Shown here: piece by piece, positions 43,301 through 54,545 of the stretch
Position numbering within the stretch: the stretch's first letter is position 1
Layout: each line of letters starts with the position of its first letter
From: Branchiostoma floridae
Taxonomy: Eukaryota > Chordata > Leptocardii > Amphioxiformes > Branchiostomatidae
NCBI RefSeq assembly: GCF_000003815.2
Contig: NC_049995.1
Span: forward strand, 8,446,100-8,510,099
Length of the DNA stretch: 64,000 bases
Direction: 5' to 3'
The notes under the pieces: model-generated
Database searches by the model: none
Told to the model about the DNA's origin: nothing
Seen by the model: only the letters and a program-made list of their open reading frames with translations
Made by a program: the position numbers and the translations under genes

Positions 43301-43682
43301 CTTCAGATAATTTTCAACAGAATTCAGATACTTATTTAGTTCACTGCATCCTTGCATTGAACAAGTCATAAAAAAACACAACACAGTACCATTTTATTTC
43401 CTTATATCCTCTTTAGAGTTGAGGCCGTATTTCAACATCATCGCTGAGAACATGCCTGCAGACTGGCCACAACTCGCAACGAACCTCGGGATACCGTTTG
43501 CACAGATCCAAGCTATACAACAACAGAACAGGGATAACTGCTGGATGTGTTGTCAGCAGATCTTGCACATGTGGTGTTACAACAACGGCCAAGAAGCAAC
43601 GGTGGAAGTCTTGATGCAAGCCGTTAGGGACACTGGTCACCAGGACGTTGCAGAAATGTTGGAAATTAAACAGTTAGAGTGA
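40397..43682 (+). CDS. Gene F: soluble adaptor with two death domains and a Gln-Pro repeat linker
   Basis: Coding exons are 40397-40409 (MAVQ, in an exon starting at 40338), 42206-42454, 42857-43141 and 43417-43682, all joined in phase 1, giving 270 residues. Residues 8-87 form an alpha-type death domain (SDWKDLAFFLGFS, CMDLLQEW, ATIEVLMEALSNAGL). Residues 88-182 are a Gln-Pro-rich linker with octapeptide repeats of the form W-V/G-Q-P-Q-L/P-x-x. Residues 183-270 form a beta-type death domain (PADWPQLATNLGIPF, NCWMCCQQILHMW, VRDTGHQDVAEML). There is no membrane segment. Two different death domains suggest a bridging adaptor between alpha- and beta-type partners (inference). AATAAA at 43686 lies 4 nt after the stop. 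Intron 1 contains a hAT-like element. Confidence 0.8.
40609..42088. mobile_element. 1.48-kb hAT-like element with minisatellite inverted ends
   Basis: ATTGTAAG flanks both sides (40601-40608 and 42089-42096), a perfect 8-bp target duplication as in hAT transposons. The ends read xGGTxTACCGAAAGTGCG in both orientations, followed by tandem GGAACGAAAA units: 8 at the left (40631-40710) and 12 in reverse complement at the right (41951-42070). Beyond the repeats the inverted match resumes (AGTATGAAGCAAA, AATAAAATC). Internal ORFs (41030-41614 minus, 41082-41405 plus) carry no transposase motif I can name, so it is probably non-autonomous. It is inserted in intron 1 of gene F; gene G lacks it. Confidence 0.8.
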
Positions 43683-43691
43683 CAAAATAAA

Positions 43692-44395
43692 ACATCAGGT
43701 CCAACTTCCAATCCTTAAAACAACAGCAAAGGCCGAAACAACCTTCTCCCATGTACAACAGCCTTGTGTCATGTGACCTGTGTGACCTTTGACTTCCAGG
43801 TCACGTGACCACCCTATGCTAAGCTGATGAAAAATGACGGATGCAATTTGAGAGTCTTCTCACCAAGAAACTTTAGTTTGTAAACTTGCGGATAAGTACT
43901 ATTCTCCATACTTAATGTCGTATGTATGTTACCTTAACAAGACCCCTTCACGATTATTTGCATCTGCCTTAAGCTTATGCTATCTCTAGTTTTACTCATT
44001 TTATCTTTATCATCAAGATCAAGAAAGGTTAGATTCAGAATAGGTACTGTCAATTTTTTGTTACCAAAACATTGTCTTATGGGGAAAGATATGAAATTTC
44101 TGGACATTTTGTCTTTGCTTTAAGCTTCACCTTAAAGCAATTTTATGATCTTACTTCACTGTTGTTATGTGACTTTGTGTGGAATATTTGATTCATAATC
44201 CATATAGATAACTAATAGAAAAAAAAACAATTTTTTTCAGATCATTAAGCCAGAGGGAGTTATGAGAATATGATCAGATAAGAATGTATATTTTCTATTT
44301 GGTGAAGATTAAAACCTTTTTGGTCTGCCAACTGCTGTGTTGTGTCCTTTCTTTTGTCGTCTACAGTGTGTGTGTGTGTGTGTGTGCGCGCGCGC

Positions 44396-44437
<42 letters not shown>

Positions 44438-45760
44438 GTGTTTGTGTGTGTGCGTGCGTGTGTGTGTGGGGGGGGGGACGTGACATGCAAGGACAATTTC
44501 ACCTGTTGGCCATATAACACTGTCAGGTATTTCGCCGTAGGCTATCGTTTGGCATACAGACTGCACAAGTTGGGTTACACCCTGTCTGTACTCTGTCTAC
44601 AGCAGAGATATCTGTACATTAACTTTTACTCCTGCAGACCAGTACTGTCTCAAACAGCCAACAAACGTGTTACAATTTACTACGGCCAATCAAGCAAGCA
44701 AGGTAAGCTGGATGTTCGGTTAGTCTTTACCAGACTAAGTACGCTGGCTATAAGGAGAATAATTTGCAATTGCTAGGGGAGTTTGGCCAGAGAACGGTTT
44801 GATCGGCCAGGAGGGAGAATGTTACCCTTCCCGCGGACTGACTCTCTTGGCCAAATATACCCCTTTTAAATTTTGCCAAATTGTACGATCCATCCCCCCT
44901 TAGGAAGACCTGGTGAAGGCAAAAGGTTTGTCCTTTGCTTGCCTGTTCTCCAAACACTCTGAAGGAGGAAACTTTGTGTAATTGTGAAAGAGGGAGGGGT
45001 AACTGGCATCTTGGAGAGTAACACTGCGTGTATTGAAGGTAATTGAAATGAGAGAACTACATTGTACTTAAAAATAGCGATCATTTGGTTAGAAAAATTA
45101 TCAGATCATCAGGCTACTTATTAACGATCATAACGATCATAAAGTGGTAAAATCACCAAAGGGCCAAAATAAGCCATAGCCGATTGTAAGCTACATTGAC
45201 TCAGTGACCTGTCAGTCTGGGTCTAAACAACATATAAATGATTTATGGCAATTGAGACCTTTCAGGCTCTTTTGCTGGTGTCAATCCTGCTGAAAACTCG
45301 CAAAGTTTGTAATTGGCACGGTTTTGTGATCAACTCAAAGCTCACGGACAGGACTATTTACAATAAATAGATTTTATTTTGTGATGTTTATCTTTCTAAT
45401 TATATCGGAGATGTGTGAAGGGGCTTGGTCTGACATACAATCAATAAAAAGACATGCAGGTGTGTCATTGTGCACATGTAACCTTCCTGACTCTTGCGAC
45501 AGTCTGTTTAAGGTACCGCCCAGGAGCCTTTTGTCTCTACGAGAATGAGTCATGGCTTTGGAACTTTTCCGTACCCTCTACACTGTCTGACCCTCTTGAA
45601 AAAATCTTCAGATGCGTTTTTCAAGAATCTTGAGACTTAATTATCTCAAGATTCTCATGAAAGATACTAGCAATATCAACTCCAAGATTTACCACAAAAT
45701 CTCAAGATTTTTAAAACAAATCTCAAGATGTTTCGATTTTCAACGAGGCTCTAAAAGACT
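43692..45760. other. Spacer between genes F and C
   Basis: The first 170 bp after gene F (TGTGACCTTTGACTTC, AGGTCACGTGACC, AGCTGATGAAAAATG) match the sequence after gene G at 63280-63380. About 44080-44370 is a copy of the block found at the MSH6 3' end. The rest contains a microsatellite and no gene. Near 45630-45720 there are several AATCTTGAGA / TCTCAAGATT words forming small inverted repeats. Confidence 0.5.
44366..44472. repeat. (GT)n/(GC)n microsatellite
   Basis: About 105 bp of GT repeat with a GCGCGCGCGC core and a G9 run at the right. Protein-like frames here are artefacts. Confidence 0.95.
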
Positions 45761-45962
45761 CCCACTGGGGTCAGTATCAGAGAAGTTTTTCACATGCACA
45801 AAATATACTATACATTGAATATGTATGGAGCGTGTTGGTATACATATTGGAATTCTTGTAAATAGAAGGTCATTTTGTATTCTTTCCACTTCAGCCACGC
45901 TGCAACGAATCCTGCCAATCGAAGACGCTGTTCCACCCGAAGACAAGCATACATCTCAGAAA

Positions 45963-46426
45963 ATGGCCGATACAGACGCAGCCAATTGGACCTTTAAGTT
46001 TTGGGGGATCGCGATTTCTATACCGCGCGACCCAACACCAAAACAGGTCTTCATCGTTGTTGCGGTTACTTTAGTCTTTGTCTTTTCGGCCTTTGCCTGG
46101 TATTCCACCATCACGAAAGCGACTGTGGTTGTTCTCATCGTAATCGCCCTCATTGGGCTTTCTTACAAAGCATACAATAACGTTATCACGAAACAAACTG
46201 ATGAGTATGGTGACAAACACAAACAAGTAAGTTACTTTTCACAATTTGATTTGTTTTCCCTCTACTTTATTTGTGTGTGTTTTTTTCTCAGTTTAAGACC
46301 CAGTTTGCTATGCAAATTGTGTATGATTTTGCTGAACCTTTTGTTAGTATGTGATGTAGAAACTAACACTTATTATTTTGTCTTCAACTTTGAACAGACT
46401 TAGCTACCCTGCATGTGAGTGAGTGA
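45963..46426 (+). CDS. Gene C: membrane hairpin protein without a death domain
   Basis: The acceptor at 45894 opens an exon with ATG at 45963. The protein starts MADTDAANWTFKFWG and has two hydrophobic segments (about 28-48 and 53-68), the same hairpin as gene D. Two donors are possible. One at 46210 (TATG|GTGACA, phase 1) corresponds exactly to the donor of D and joins 46398-46426 to give 91 residues ending DLATLHVSE. One at 46227 (CAA|GTAAGT) gives 89 residues with an immediate stop. The last exon resembles the start of the F/G linker exons (ELAT) and the last exon of D. The roughly 170 bp between the two C exons hold no death-domain exon. The 3'UTR (46790-46990) matches that of D. Either a decoy or a decayed copy. 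Confidence 0.55.
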
Positions 46427-46429
46427 GCT

Positions 46430-48380
46430 GCCCTACGTGTACGAATGGTAACATCATACGGAGTGAGCGTAGGAGGAGGTCAAAGCAGTACACAAAATAT
46501 GGAAGGATATGACAACGTAGAAATGCTCTATCCATACATGGAAGTTCATGTGACATGGTTCTAGATGTATTCCCACTTACTAGCACTAGTACTGTAGCTG
46601 AATACAGTGATAATTTGATTATCTTGCTACAGCAACCTCTTGTGTTGCAAGTTAGTAGTCAATTTTAGTCTTTATCATAGTAGTTTAATAGATCACATAT
46701 ATTACTTTTACTGTAACATTTGTTGTGTAAAACGATTATCAAATCAACATTTCCAGCTTGAATCAACAGATGTATTACAATTGCATTTGTTGTGTGGAAA
46801 TGATTGTAATACTTTTTTTAATTATTTGTGTAAAAGGAGTGAATTGCCTGTAAACAGCAATCAATTCAAACATACCATTATGTCATTGTCCCCAGTAGGA
46901 AATCAATATACATACATAGAAAATGTTAGATATTTTCTATGTTCAAAGATTTCAACGAATGTATAACTGGTGTTTCATTCACTTCAATACATGATTGACT
47001 CAATATATACCGATGTATATGAAACCTTCGCGAATCTTATAAATTTCTATAATACAGTTATGTGAATTGTTACCACTGTGGAATTAAGTACTTACTGGGG
47101 GAGTAAAGTATAATTTTTCATATCAATCGTTGTTAAAGCAGCGCATTTCATACACTGTTGTCACCTGGCTTTATGTTGAAGATTTCATCATCCATATAGA
47201 TTAGAGAAAAAGATTATTAAGTTGGGTGGAGTTATAAGTATATGATCACATTAGAATTTAGTTAAAATTCTCTATTAGGTTAAAAAAATTCTTGCTCTGC
47301 CAAATGCATTGTTGTGTCCTTTCGTTTGTCGTCAACAGTTTGACCTACAGCAGGTAAACATCAAATCATCACAGCATATTAGGTTTAAAAAAATGATAAT
47401 TTGGTGTATGTGCGAAAACAATGGGTTTCTGTACATTTGGGTATTCAATATATTGACACCAAAGAAATGATCATACAGTTCTGAAGCAAGCTGCTCGGGG
47501 TCCCTAACCTACATTGCTTCTTACTTACATAAGAAAATTATCATATCATATTAGCATGTCTAGATACAACTTGAAGGTCATCTGCAGTACCAAATTCACA
47601 CACCAGGAGGCCCAAAGTCGACCTTGACCTTCGTCTTTCAAAATCTATCCACATACCAAATACATGTATCATTACAATCCATCCAGAGGTTCTAAAGTTA
47701 AGCCGACCATAAATATAAAAAATCTTACAAACTGACCCAAAACTATACCTTCATTTTCCAAGAAGACACATTTTACGAAACAGACGTTGACCATGTAGAC
47801 ATTAGGGTTAAAATCACTACAACGTTTTGTGCCCAGTAAATGTTTTACTGCATGAAAAAGGAGCTGTTATTGACATGATATACGATAATTTGGCAGGCTA
47901 GGATTTCGAATATTTGAAAAAGTAACCGTGCTATTTTGTATGGCAATGACCTATGGCATTCCCTTCCTATACAACGTAAAAGGTACACGCATTATATCAT
48001 AGCATAACATAGCATAACAATGATCCCAAAGTACTACTTTTCAAAGACCATTTGCCATTTCATATATGCGACAAACAGGTTCAAATTCTTTTTGTGACGT
48101 CACCCATTGATTGTACGTTAATGTGATACCTGAGAAAAGACCCCATAGCTATGTATTAGTATGTGCTACATGCCCGTAGAACAAGCAACTTCCGCTGAAA
48201 TATTGTTTGATAGCATAATCCTCGACACAAGAGCGCACTCAAAGAAACAGAAGTAACCAATTTCCACAAACAAATCATCAGGTACACTATTTTCAATTAC
48301 TCTCACTCCGCAAACATCAAGCAAACATTGTGGTCTCTTTAGCTGACCTTGTGGTTTAGGTCATGGTTTCGAGTCGGTTT
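46430..48380. other. Spacer between genes C and B, duplicated from the MSH6/gene A interval
   Basis: 47150-47410 copies the block at 34880-35210. 48040-48420 copies 35790-36170, including the CRE octamer, the GAGTC(A/G)CGGTTTC-like stretch and the donor of the noncoding 5' exon (CATAG|GTGGGT at 48406; CCAG|GTGAGT in A). There are no other genes. Confidence 0.55.
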
Positions 48381-48548
48381 CCCTGCGGAATACCAGAAGC
48401 TCATAGGTGGGTTCTGCAAATTGTACTGTCCGCGACGCACTGCCTTAGCATGTAGTGTCTTGTGTCTTGAAATTTTACTTCCGCATATGTACCTCTGCTG
48501 TTTTATTGACTTCTGTGCCAAACTGTATACTTTGTTAATGTCGTATAC

Positions 48549-48550
<2 letters not shown>

Positions 48551-48592
<42 letters not shown>
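48551..48592. repeat. (GT)n microsatellite
   Basis: Pure GT repeat, about 42 bp, in the 5' region of gene B. Confidence 0.95.
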
Positions 48593-49095
48593 TATTATAT
48601 TGTTCAACATTATTATTATCATGTTTATTGCTTTTTAATGCTTGATTTTGATAATTCTAAACGCACACCAACTGCAACGTAAACATCGCACAGTGACAAT
48701 GGCGTAGTTGATGTTAGAGGACCATGGTATTGCGTTACGCAATTGGAAAAATTTAAAACTACTTTATGACATAACAAGTAAGCATATGCTGTGGTTTTTC
48801 GTTCGTAATCAATGTGTATTTTTGATGTGAAGGTTCGATAACCCCCCACCCCACCTCGGTTTTGACTGGCTCCGTAAAAGGGAAATTCCCATTACCTAAC
48901 ATAAGGGGAAAACCCTTGACGTGTAGAAAGCACCTAGATTACGTAATGGAAAAACCCTAACTTACGCTTACTTGAAGGCCATTACGGAATTAAGGGGTGG
49001 ATACTACATCGGTGAGTGCCAAGACCAAAAATATGTTTGTGTACTTTGTAAGTATGCGAAATATGTATAAAATCGTCGTGTGAAGTCAGTTTGCC

Positions 49096-49212
<117 letters not shown>

Positions 49213-49318
49213 CCAATGCTATATTCTTTCACTGCAGCCACATTGACGCACACGTTGTCTGTGGGATTGGGACGTTTTTCCCGCCAACAATCAAGCCAAA
49301 AATAGCAAGAAGGCAAGC

Positions 49319-50820
49319 ATGCTCCAAGATAATGGTGACATAAAAACATACAATTTCAACATCAATCTGAACTTTAACGGAGGTATACTTACGCGTTCTA
49401 CCAACATCTACGACGTTCTGATAGTACTTCTCATCATTATCGGTGTTCTTGTATACGTTTACTTGAACAAGAAACCCAATATGCCGGCCCAGAACAGCAG
49501 TAAACAGTCCCCAACCAAACAGAAAGGAGACCTTAAATCCCGTCGAATCCATACGGAAGTCCCAGAGCCTCACGCCGAAGAGATTGAGAACTTGTCTCGC
49601 GGAGAAGACACACGTGAGCAGCCTAGAACGTGTGATGCAGAAGTTGCACGTTCGACGACTGATATAGCCAGTAAAGCTCCAGTAATATTTAGCGACGAGG
49701 AAGAATCTGAGTCATCCGATGATGATAAGATAGTCCAATTTAGACCACCAAGTCCATGGTCAAGAATTGAGCTATCGCCAGAACTTCGACGATGGCGACA
49801 GAATTACTCTATACCCCCTATAGTTGAATTCCCTCCCGAGACCAGCGCTGTCGTGCCTGTCATGACCCCAAGGCATGATACTAGGACCCAAGAAGTAGTC
49901 GTTCGTCACCGACGTGACGTAGCAAGAGTGGATGAAATGCATGCTAACCAAGACGGTAAGCCACCCTGCATTTTTGTACATTTTGATATTATAATTGCCT
50001 TGCTTGATTTGAATTTCTTTCTGTTCATACGACTTAACAATTGAAAACTTGCCAAGCTTACCAAACTATCCCGTTTTCCCGAAAATAGACGGTTAACATC
50101 AAGACACAGACGGTGTACTTTTTTTTTTTGTATGTTTTTTTCCAAAACTTCAAGGACTGGAATTGCATTTTAGAATTCACATTTCACAGTAACGATATTA
50201 TGGCTTTCACACTGTACTGAACTGTTAGTCTTTCTAGCTAGTTTTTCTTTGCTTCAGTCTGTATTCAAAAATCTGAATTAAACATTCGTATCCATTCAAG
50301 ATCGATAACAGTTATATGTACTCGAGCATCTGGATATATTTTGGAAACGGTCAGACGTTTCAGACAGTATCGCCAACTTTCGTCCTTGTGTTCATTAGTC
50401 ACTGGCGAAAGCTAGTGGATGCTGCCTGCTAGTGAAAAATGCCATACCGTTTCCAAAAGCCATCCAATTGCTTCAAAAAATCATGCATAACTTATTACCT
50501 GAATCTTCACCGACGCTTATGATACACCATAACGCTAATTTCATTCCCTTTTATTAGAGATGACGCAGTATTTCAAAGTCATCGGCAAGGAGATGCCCGT
50601 AGACTGGCAACAACTGGCCTTGAGCCTTGGAGTCCCATTCGCACAGATTCAGGGTGTGCGTCTCATGTACCCACATAGCTGCTGGATGTGTTGTCAGCAT
50701 ATATTGCACCTCTGGAAATATAAGTATCATGATGGCAGACATGCAAAAAAGGAAGATTTGATAACAGCTGTAAAAGAAACTGACAACCAGGATGTTGCAA
50801 CAAAGCTGGAATCTATGTAA
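49319..50820 (+). CDS. Gene B: single-pass membrane protein with C-terminal death domain (beta type)
   Basis: Exons 49319-49955 (acceptor at 49237) and 50558-50820, phase 1, 299 residues. The N-terminal 29 residues precede one hydrophobic segment (about 30-49, NIYDVLIVLLIIIGVLVYVY). Gene A has the same TNIYD motif just before its first segment but keeps a second segment that B lacks. A charged, Ser/Pro/Glu-rich linker with an acidic run (SDEEESESSDDD) leads to the death fold (213-299): PVDWQQLALSLGVPF, SCWMCCQHILHLW, DVATKLE. The linker ends NQD at the splice, as in A. There is no signal peptide; the first stop upstream (49244) fixes the start. AATAAA lies at 50938. A and B are diverged tandem paralogues. 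Confidence 0.8.
50326..50476. mobile_element. Foldback MITE in the gene B intron
   Basis: ATTTTGGAAACGGTCAGACG at 50339 is inverted as CCGTTTCCAAAAGCCAT near 50449, with inner CTTTCG/CGAAAG arms. It is the same family as 62739-62881 and the remnant at 29697. Confidence 0.7.
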
Positions 50821-50944
50821 CGTTAGAACTGCTGGATAGAACTAGACTGTTTTATGGCTTTTTTTAAATTTTTTTTTCCTCCTATCTAATATCAGTTGGT
50901 AAGCATTAATTAGATCAATGGCCGTAATTGTAAATATAATAAAA

Positions 50945-52390
50945 GGGTTACTATTTCAACATATCAATGGCTGGTATCAACTTGTTGTCTTTCTACTGAT
51001 ATTGTCAGGAGTGTACATGTGTCTCTACGTGTTGTTAAGAACCACTTGCAGCCATCCTTGCTGGCATATAGCAACATAAGGTATAAACGAAGACTTACTT
51101 GTCGCTTATACCTTAAAATACGAATGGTCGCTAGTAAGTGAACTCCACCAATCTTAATAATTAGAATCCTTTTTGTAGAATAGTTGGATTTTCTTAGTTG
51201 TTAGATCTTTCCTGTCTTTCTCCCACCTGTAGGTTTTCTGGTTGAGTCTATATCCTCACTTCACTCGGGTGAAAATGGGTACCTAGATTCCTACAAGGAC
51301 TGCCCCTAGGATAGGACGTTAAATATAGGTCCCGTATATGAGAGTTACACCCCAGGCACGTAAAAAAACACCAGACTTGCCGAAAAGAGTAGGAGCCTTA
51401 CCGGTGTGAGTGCATCATTTAAATCTGTCCGCTTGCACAATTCAGTTTAAACCCGTTGTGTTACGCAATAGGGTGGTTTACCGGGTATGCAGTGCAAACA
51501 ATAAAAACAGTCCGTGGTTTGCTGCACCACATTCAGACGTACGTACCGTAATGTTTACCTGTGCAGCAGGTTCAAAGTTCACAGACCCCCTCAGCGCTAT
51601 CGCCGGGTTACACGGTAAACACTGTCTTACTGGTGAGCAAAGACCCCATAGGTATTAAATGTGGTCATAGCAGTGAACTTGGAGAGAGTTAATATTGCTG
51701 AAAATAAGCTGGATTCCTCATAACAAACATACAAGAACGGTGAAATCTATAAGCGCCACAACTGTAACGTTACATGTTTCAAACAGCAATCAGATCAGTC
51801 AAATTATGAAGTCATCAAGCAAACTCCTTTGGCACCATTGGGGTCCTCCATGTTGGGCAGTGACTCGGAAAATTGGTCTCTCACGTGCCTCCAGGTAAAT
51901 TTCCACTTTTGTCACTTTCATACCACACGGATTCGGATAAATTTTGTCTGTTGGGGAAAGCAAGTACGTAAATCGGTTTTCTGTAGGTAGAACTACTTAC
52001 CATATACTTATGGTTGAACTGAACACTGCAAAATTATCAGATATTCCGTGAGGTTTAAGGATGCTTTTGTTCTTTCCTGAAATTGAAAACGCCTCGTTAT
52101 GTAGCCACGGGGGTTATTTCCTTGTATATTGCTTGATCCATTTAAAGTAGGTAAACAACTTTTTTTGCTCCTGTTGGTTAATGAGAATTATAAAAAGGGT
52201 AGAGCAACGGTATTACAAAACGTTTCCTCGGTACCCGGTGAACGATGGCTGGCACGTTTAGCACACAAGTAACGTTATACTAGGCCCATTGACAGATGCT
52301 TTGTTCCCGTTTGAGTGACATATCATACTATAGGGGTGACGTAATGGAAACAAGAAAGCTTTTAAAAAAAGCTGGCCGGGGCGCATTTGG
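50945..52390. other. Spacer after gene B, with a diverged SINE-like segment
   Basis: Around 51240-51420 the text GGTCCCGTATATGAGAGTTA, then ACCCCAGGCACGTAAAA and GGTGTGAGTGCATC, parallels MSH6 intron 2 at 15591-15690 (GGTCCTGTGTTTGGGGAGAG, ATCCCGGGTATGTAAAAGAA, GGTGTGAGTGAATC), indicating a dispersed old repeat. There is no gene. Confidence 0.45.
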
Positions 52391-52455
52391 AAGGACTACC
52401 TCAAAATTTCATGTTGTGTTCCAGTAAAATGTGCATCATTATTAAACTAGAAGTT
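52391..52455 (-). pseudogene. Remnant duplicate of part of the protease ORF
   Basis: CTACCTCAAAATTTCATGTT plus GTGTTCCAGT and AAACTAGA repeat bases at 52707-52762 inside the ORF (the residues around LNWNTTCNFEVV). On the minus strand the copy has in-frame stops. It shows that a second protease copy once lay just downstream. Confidence 0.65.
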
Positions 52456-52460
52456 TATAT

Positions 52461-53309
52461 CTAAAATCTATGGGAAGTTGGCTGGAAACCTTTGTTCACT
52501 GGTATAATTGGATTTTCCGGCGTACTTTTGTGGGCGGAATTGTATCCCTTGTGTGCGCTGTGTGCCGGATATAAAAATCGTAAAAGAAACTCCGGTGCGA
52601 GACCACAGCCAAAGGCGGGAAGAGGTCCCGGATGTGCATTGTCGTTCATAATGTGTATACCAGTAGGTTCAACTGATAAGAAAACATTTTCTGCTTGTAC
52701 TGGGACAACCTCAAAATTGCATGTTGTGTTCCAGTTAAGTTGTTGCAAGAATGAAACTAGATTGCTGTTTGAACTGTGCATGCTTAAAGTAGAAGTGCCA
52801 TGGCTATCTGGCAATGCTGTTATGGGACTTCTGGCATGTGAGTCATAAACAAAATACTTGTTATCAGCGTGCAACAATGCTACTGTTGAACCAGTTATTC
52901 CATGTGCTGTTATGAAAAGACAAGTGTTGGATTCAGCAAATGCTGCTTCTAGGGCTTTCTTTAAGGTGTAATAAGGATAGACTGCTTCTGTGGCAAATAT
53001 GTCTCCAGTGTAAGACTCTTTTATTGATACACGTACAGTATTGTTGTAAAGTTGCAAATAGTCTGGAATATCATCAACGGAGAGGAACTCCACACCAGAT
53101 CTTAGTGATGGTTTTATGTAGGTGTATAGTGCATCTCCTTGAAAAAGTACACCATCAAGGTCTGTACTTGTCCAGGTAATTGCTTGTCTGCAAGTACTGT
53201 GGTTAACAACTGCCATTAAAGCATTTGCAGTGCATTGTTTGCCTCTATTATCTCCACTGAAAATGATGTCACCTTGGTGGTATTTTCCCGATAAAATAGA
53301 TTCACACAT
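52461..53309 (-). CDS. C76-like cysteine protease (transposon-type deubiquitinase-fold) ORF
   Basis: An uninterrupted ORF of 282 residues. GDNRGKQCTANA gives a nucleophile Cys26; DLDGVLFQGDALY and VDDIPDYLQLYN follow; FVYDSHAR gives Asp156 and His158. The Cys...Asp-x-His arrangement and the order of motifs match the C76/M48-type fold known from a large herpesvirus structural protein and from proteins of fish and invertebrate transposons. Here it is a cellular, probably mobile-element-derived gene. I see no helicase, Rep or integrase domain next to it, so its parent element is not identifiable. All three catalytic positions are intact. It runs opposite to the death-domain genes and has no visible intron. 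Confidence 0.7.
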   Translation of the reverse strand: MCESILSGKYHQGDIIFSGDNRGKQCTANALMAVVNHSTCRQAITWTSTDLDGVLFQGDALYTYIKPSLRSGVEFLSVDDIPDYLQLYNNTVRVSIKESYTGDIFATEAVYPYYTLKKALEAAFAESNTCLFITAHGITGSTVALLHADNKYFVYDSHARSPITALPDSHGTSTLSMHSSNSNLVSFLQQLNWNTTCNFEVVPVQAENVFLSVEPTGIHIMNDNAHPGPLPAFGCGLAPEFLLRFLYPAHSAHKGYNSAHKSTPENPIIPVNKGFQPTSHRF

Positions 53310-53349
53310 TGTTCACAATATATGTGTTCTTTGCTTGACTTTATTTGCA

Positions 53350-53655
53350 CAATGCACAGTGCTCAGTGGCACGATTGAGTCTGGTGTGTGCAAAATGCAC
53401 AGTGCTCAATGGCACGATTGGTCTGGTGTGTGCAAAATGCACAGTGCTCAATGGCACGATTGGTCTGGTGTGTGCAAAATGCACAGTGCTCAATGGCACG
53501 ATAGGTCTGGTGTGTGCAAAATGCACAGTGCTCAATGGCACGATAGGTCTGGTGTGTGCAAAATGCACAGTGCTCAGTGGCACAATTGGTCTGGTGTGTG
53601 CAAAATGCAGTGCTCAGTGGCACGATTGAGTCTGGTATGTGCAAAATGCACAGTG
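53350..53655. repeat. 42-bp minisatellite upstream of the protease ORF
   Basis: About 7 copies of a unit beginning ATGCACAGTGCTCAATGGCA and ending TCTGGTGTGTGCAAA. The period is exactly 42, so all frames read as 14-residue repeats. The copies are very similar, which suggests recent expansion. It starts 40 bp from the protease start codon. Confidence 0.95.
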
Positions 53656-54545
53656 ATCAATGATCTGTTAATAGGTCTCAAGGTCTAATTTGGTTGGATC
53701 AAGGACTCTCTTTCAAACCTCTTTGGTTGGATGCAAAATGTAATGCGTAGATTTCAGCAGAAGAAGTATAAATGTGTACTGTGTAAAATCTTATTGAGTA
53801 CAGACTTTTGCTAGCTGTAAGTTTCTGTATATTACTGTGTCACTTGTATATATAGCAGAGAACAGTCTAAGGCGTCACTGAAACAGAAAGAAAATATTGT
53901 CTTGATCACATAACATCTTACTAGTACCAACAAAAAGCAAAAATCTACAAAAGTTCAGGTGTGACATCTTGCCAACTGCTTTGCTGATTGTTTAACAGTT
54001 AGCTACAATCCGTTGTTTTCTACTATTCTTTGGAAATGTATGTTTTAATGTATTAGAATCCGATCCATCTTTTCAACTTGTACGATATTTTTACAATCAA
54101 AAATGCCCTGCATAATGCCTCGCATCGGCTCAAGCACAGTGCACCATTAAACTATCTAAATTCTCGTCAATCCCCACACACTGGTTTTACTAAAAAAACT
54201 ATATACCGTTCCTTGGAAATATGTTTCAATGTGTCCGAATTCATGATCACTATCTTTTCAAATTGTACGTTACTCTTACGATCGAAAATGTCCTGCAGGA
54301 CCTCCTGCAGCTGCATATATAGACGCACGCCCCCCTCCCACCCGCACGTAAACTGTTCCAATCGTTGCACAATAAACTTGACTGTATACCCTCCACAAAA
54401 TCTTTCGTCAAATGTCGTGCTCATTTTACTCACATGACACTACGCCTTAGAATGTAATGTTATATTTTAATACATCCGAATTCCAGAAAGATAACTTTAC
54501 AAACTGTACCAATTTCTGTACGATAAAAATCTCACCTCCTCCGCA

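Noticed and set aside
44284-44776. Cys-Val / His-Thr repeat proteins around 44.3-44.8 kb and 48.3-48.6 kb
   Set aside because: They are translations of GT/CA microsatellites.
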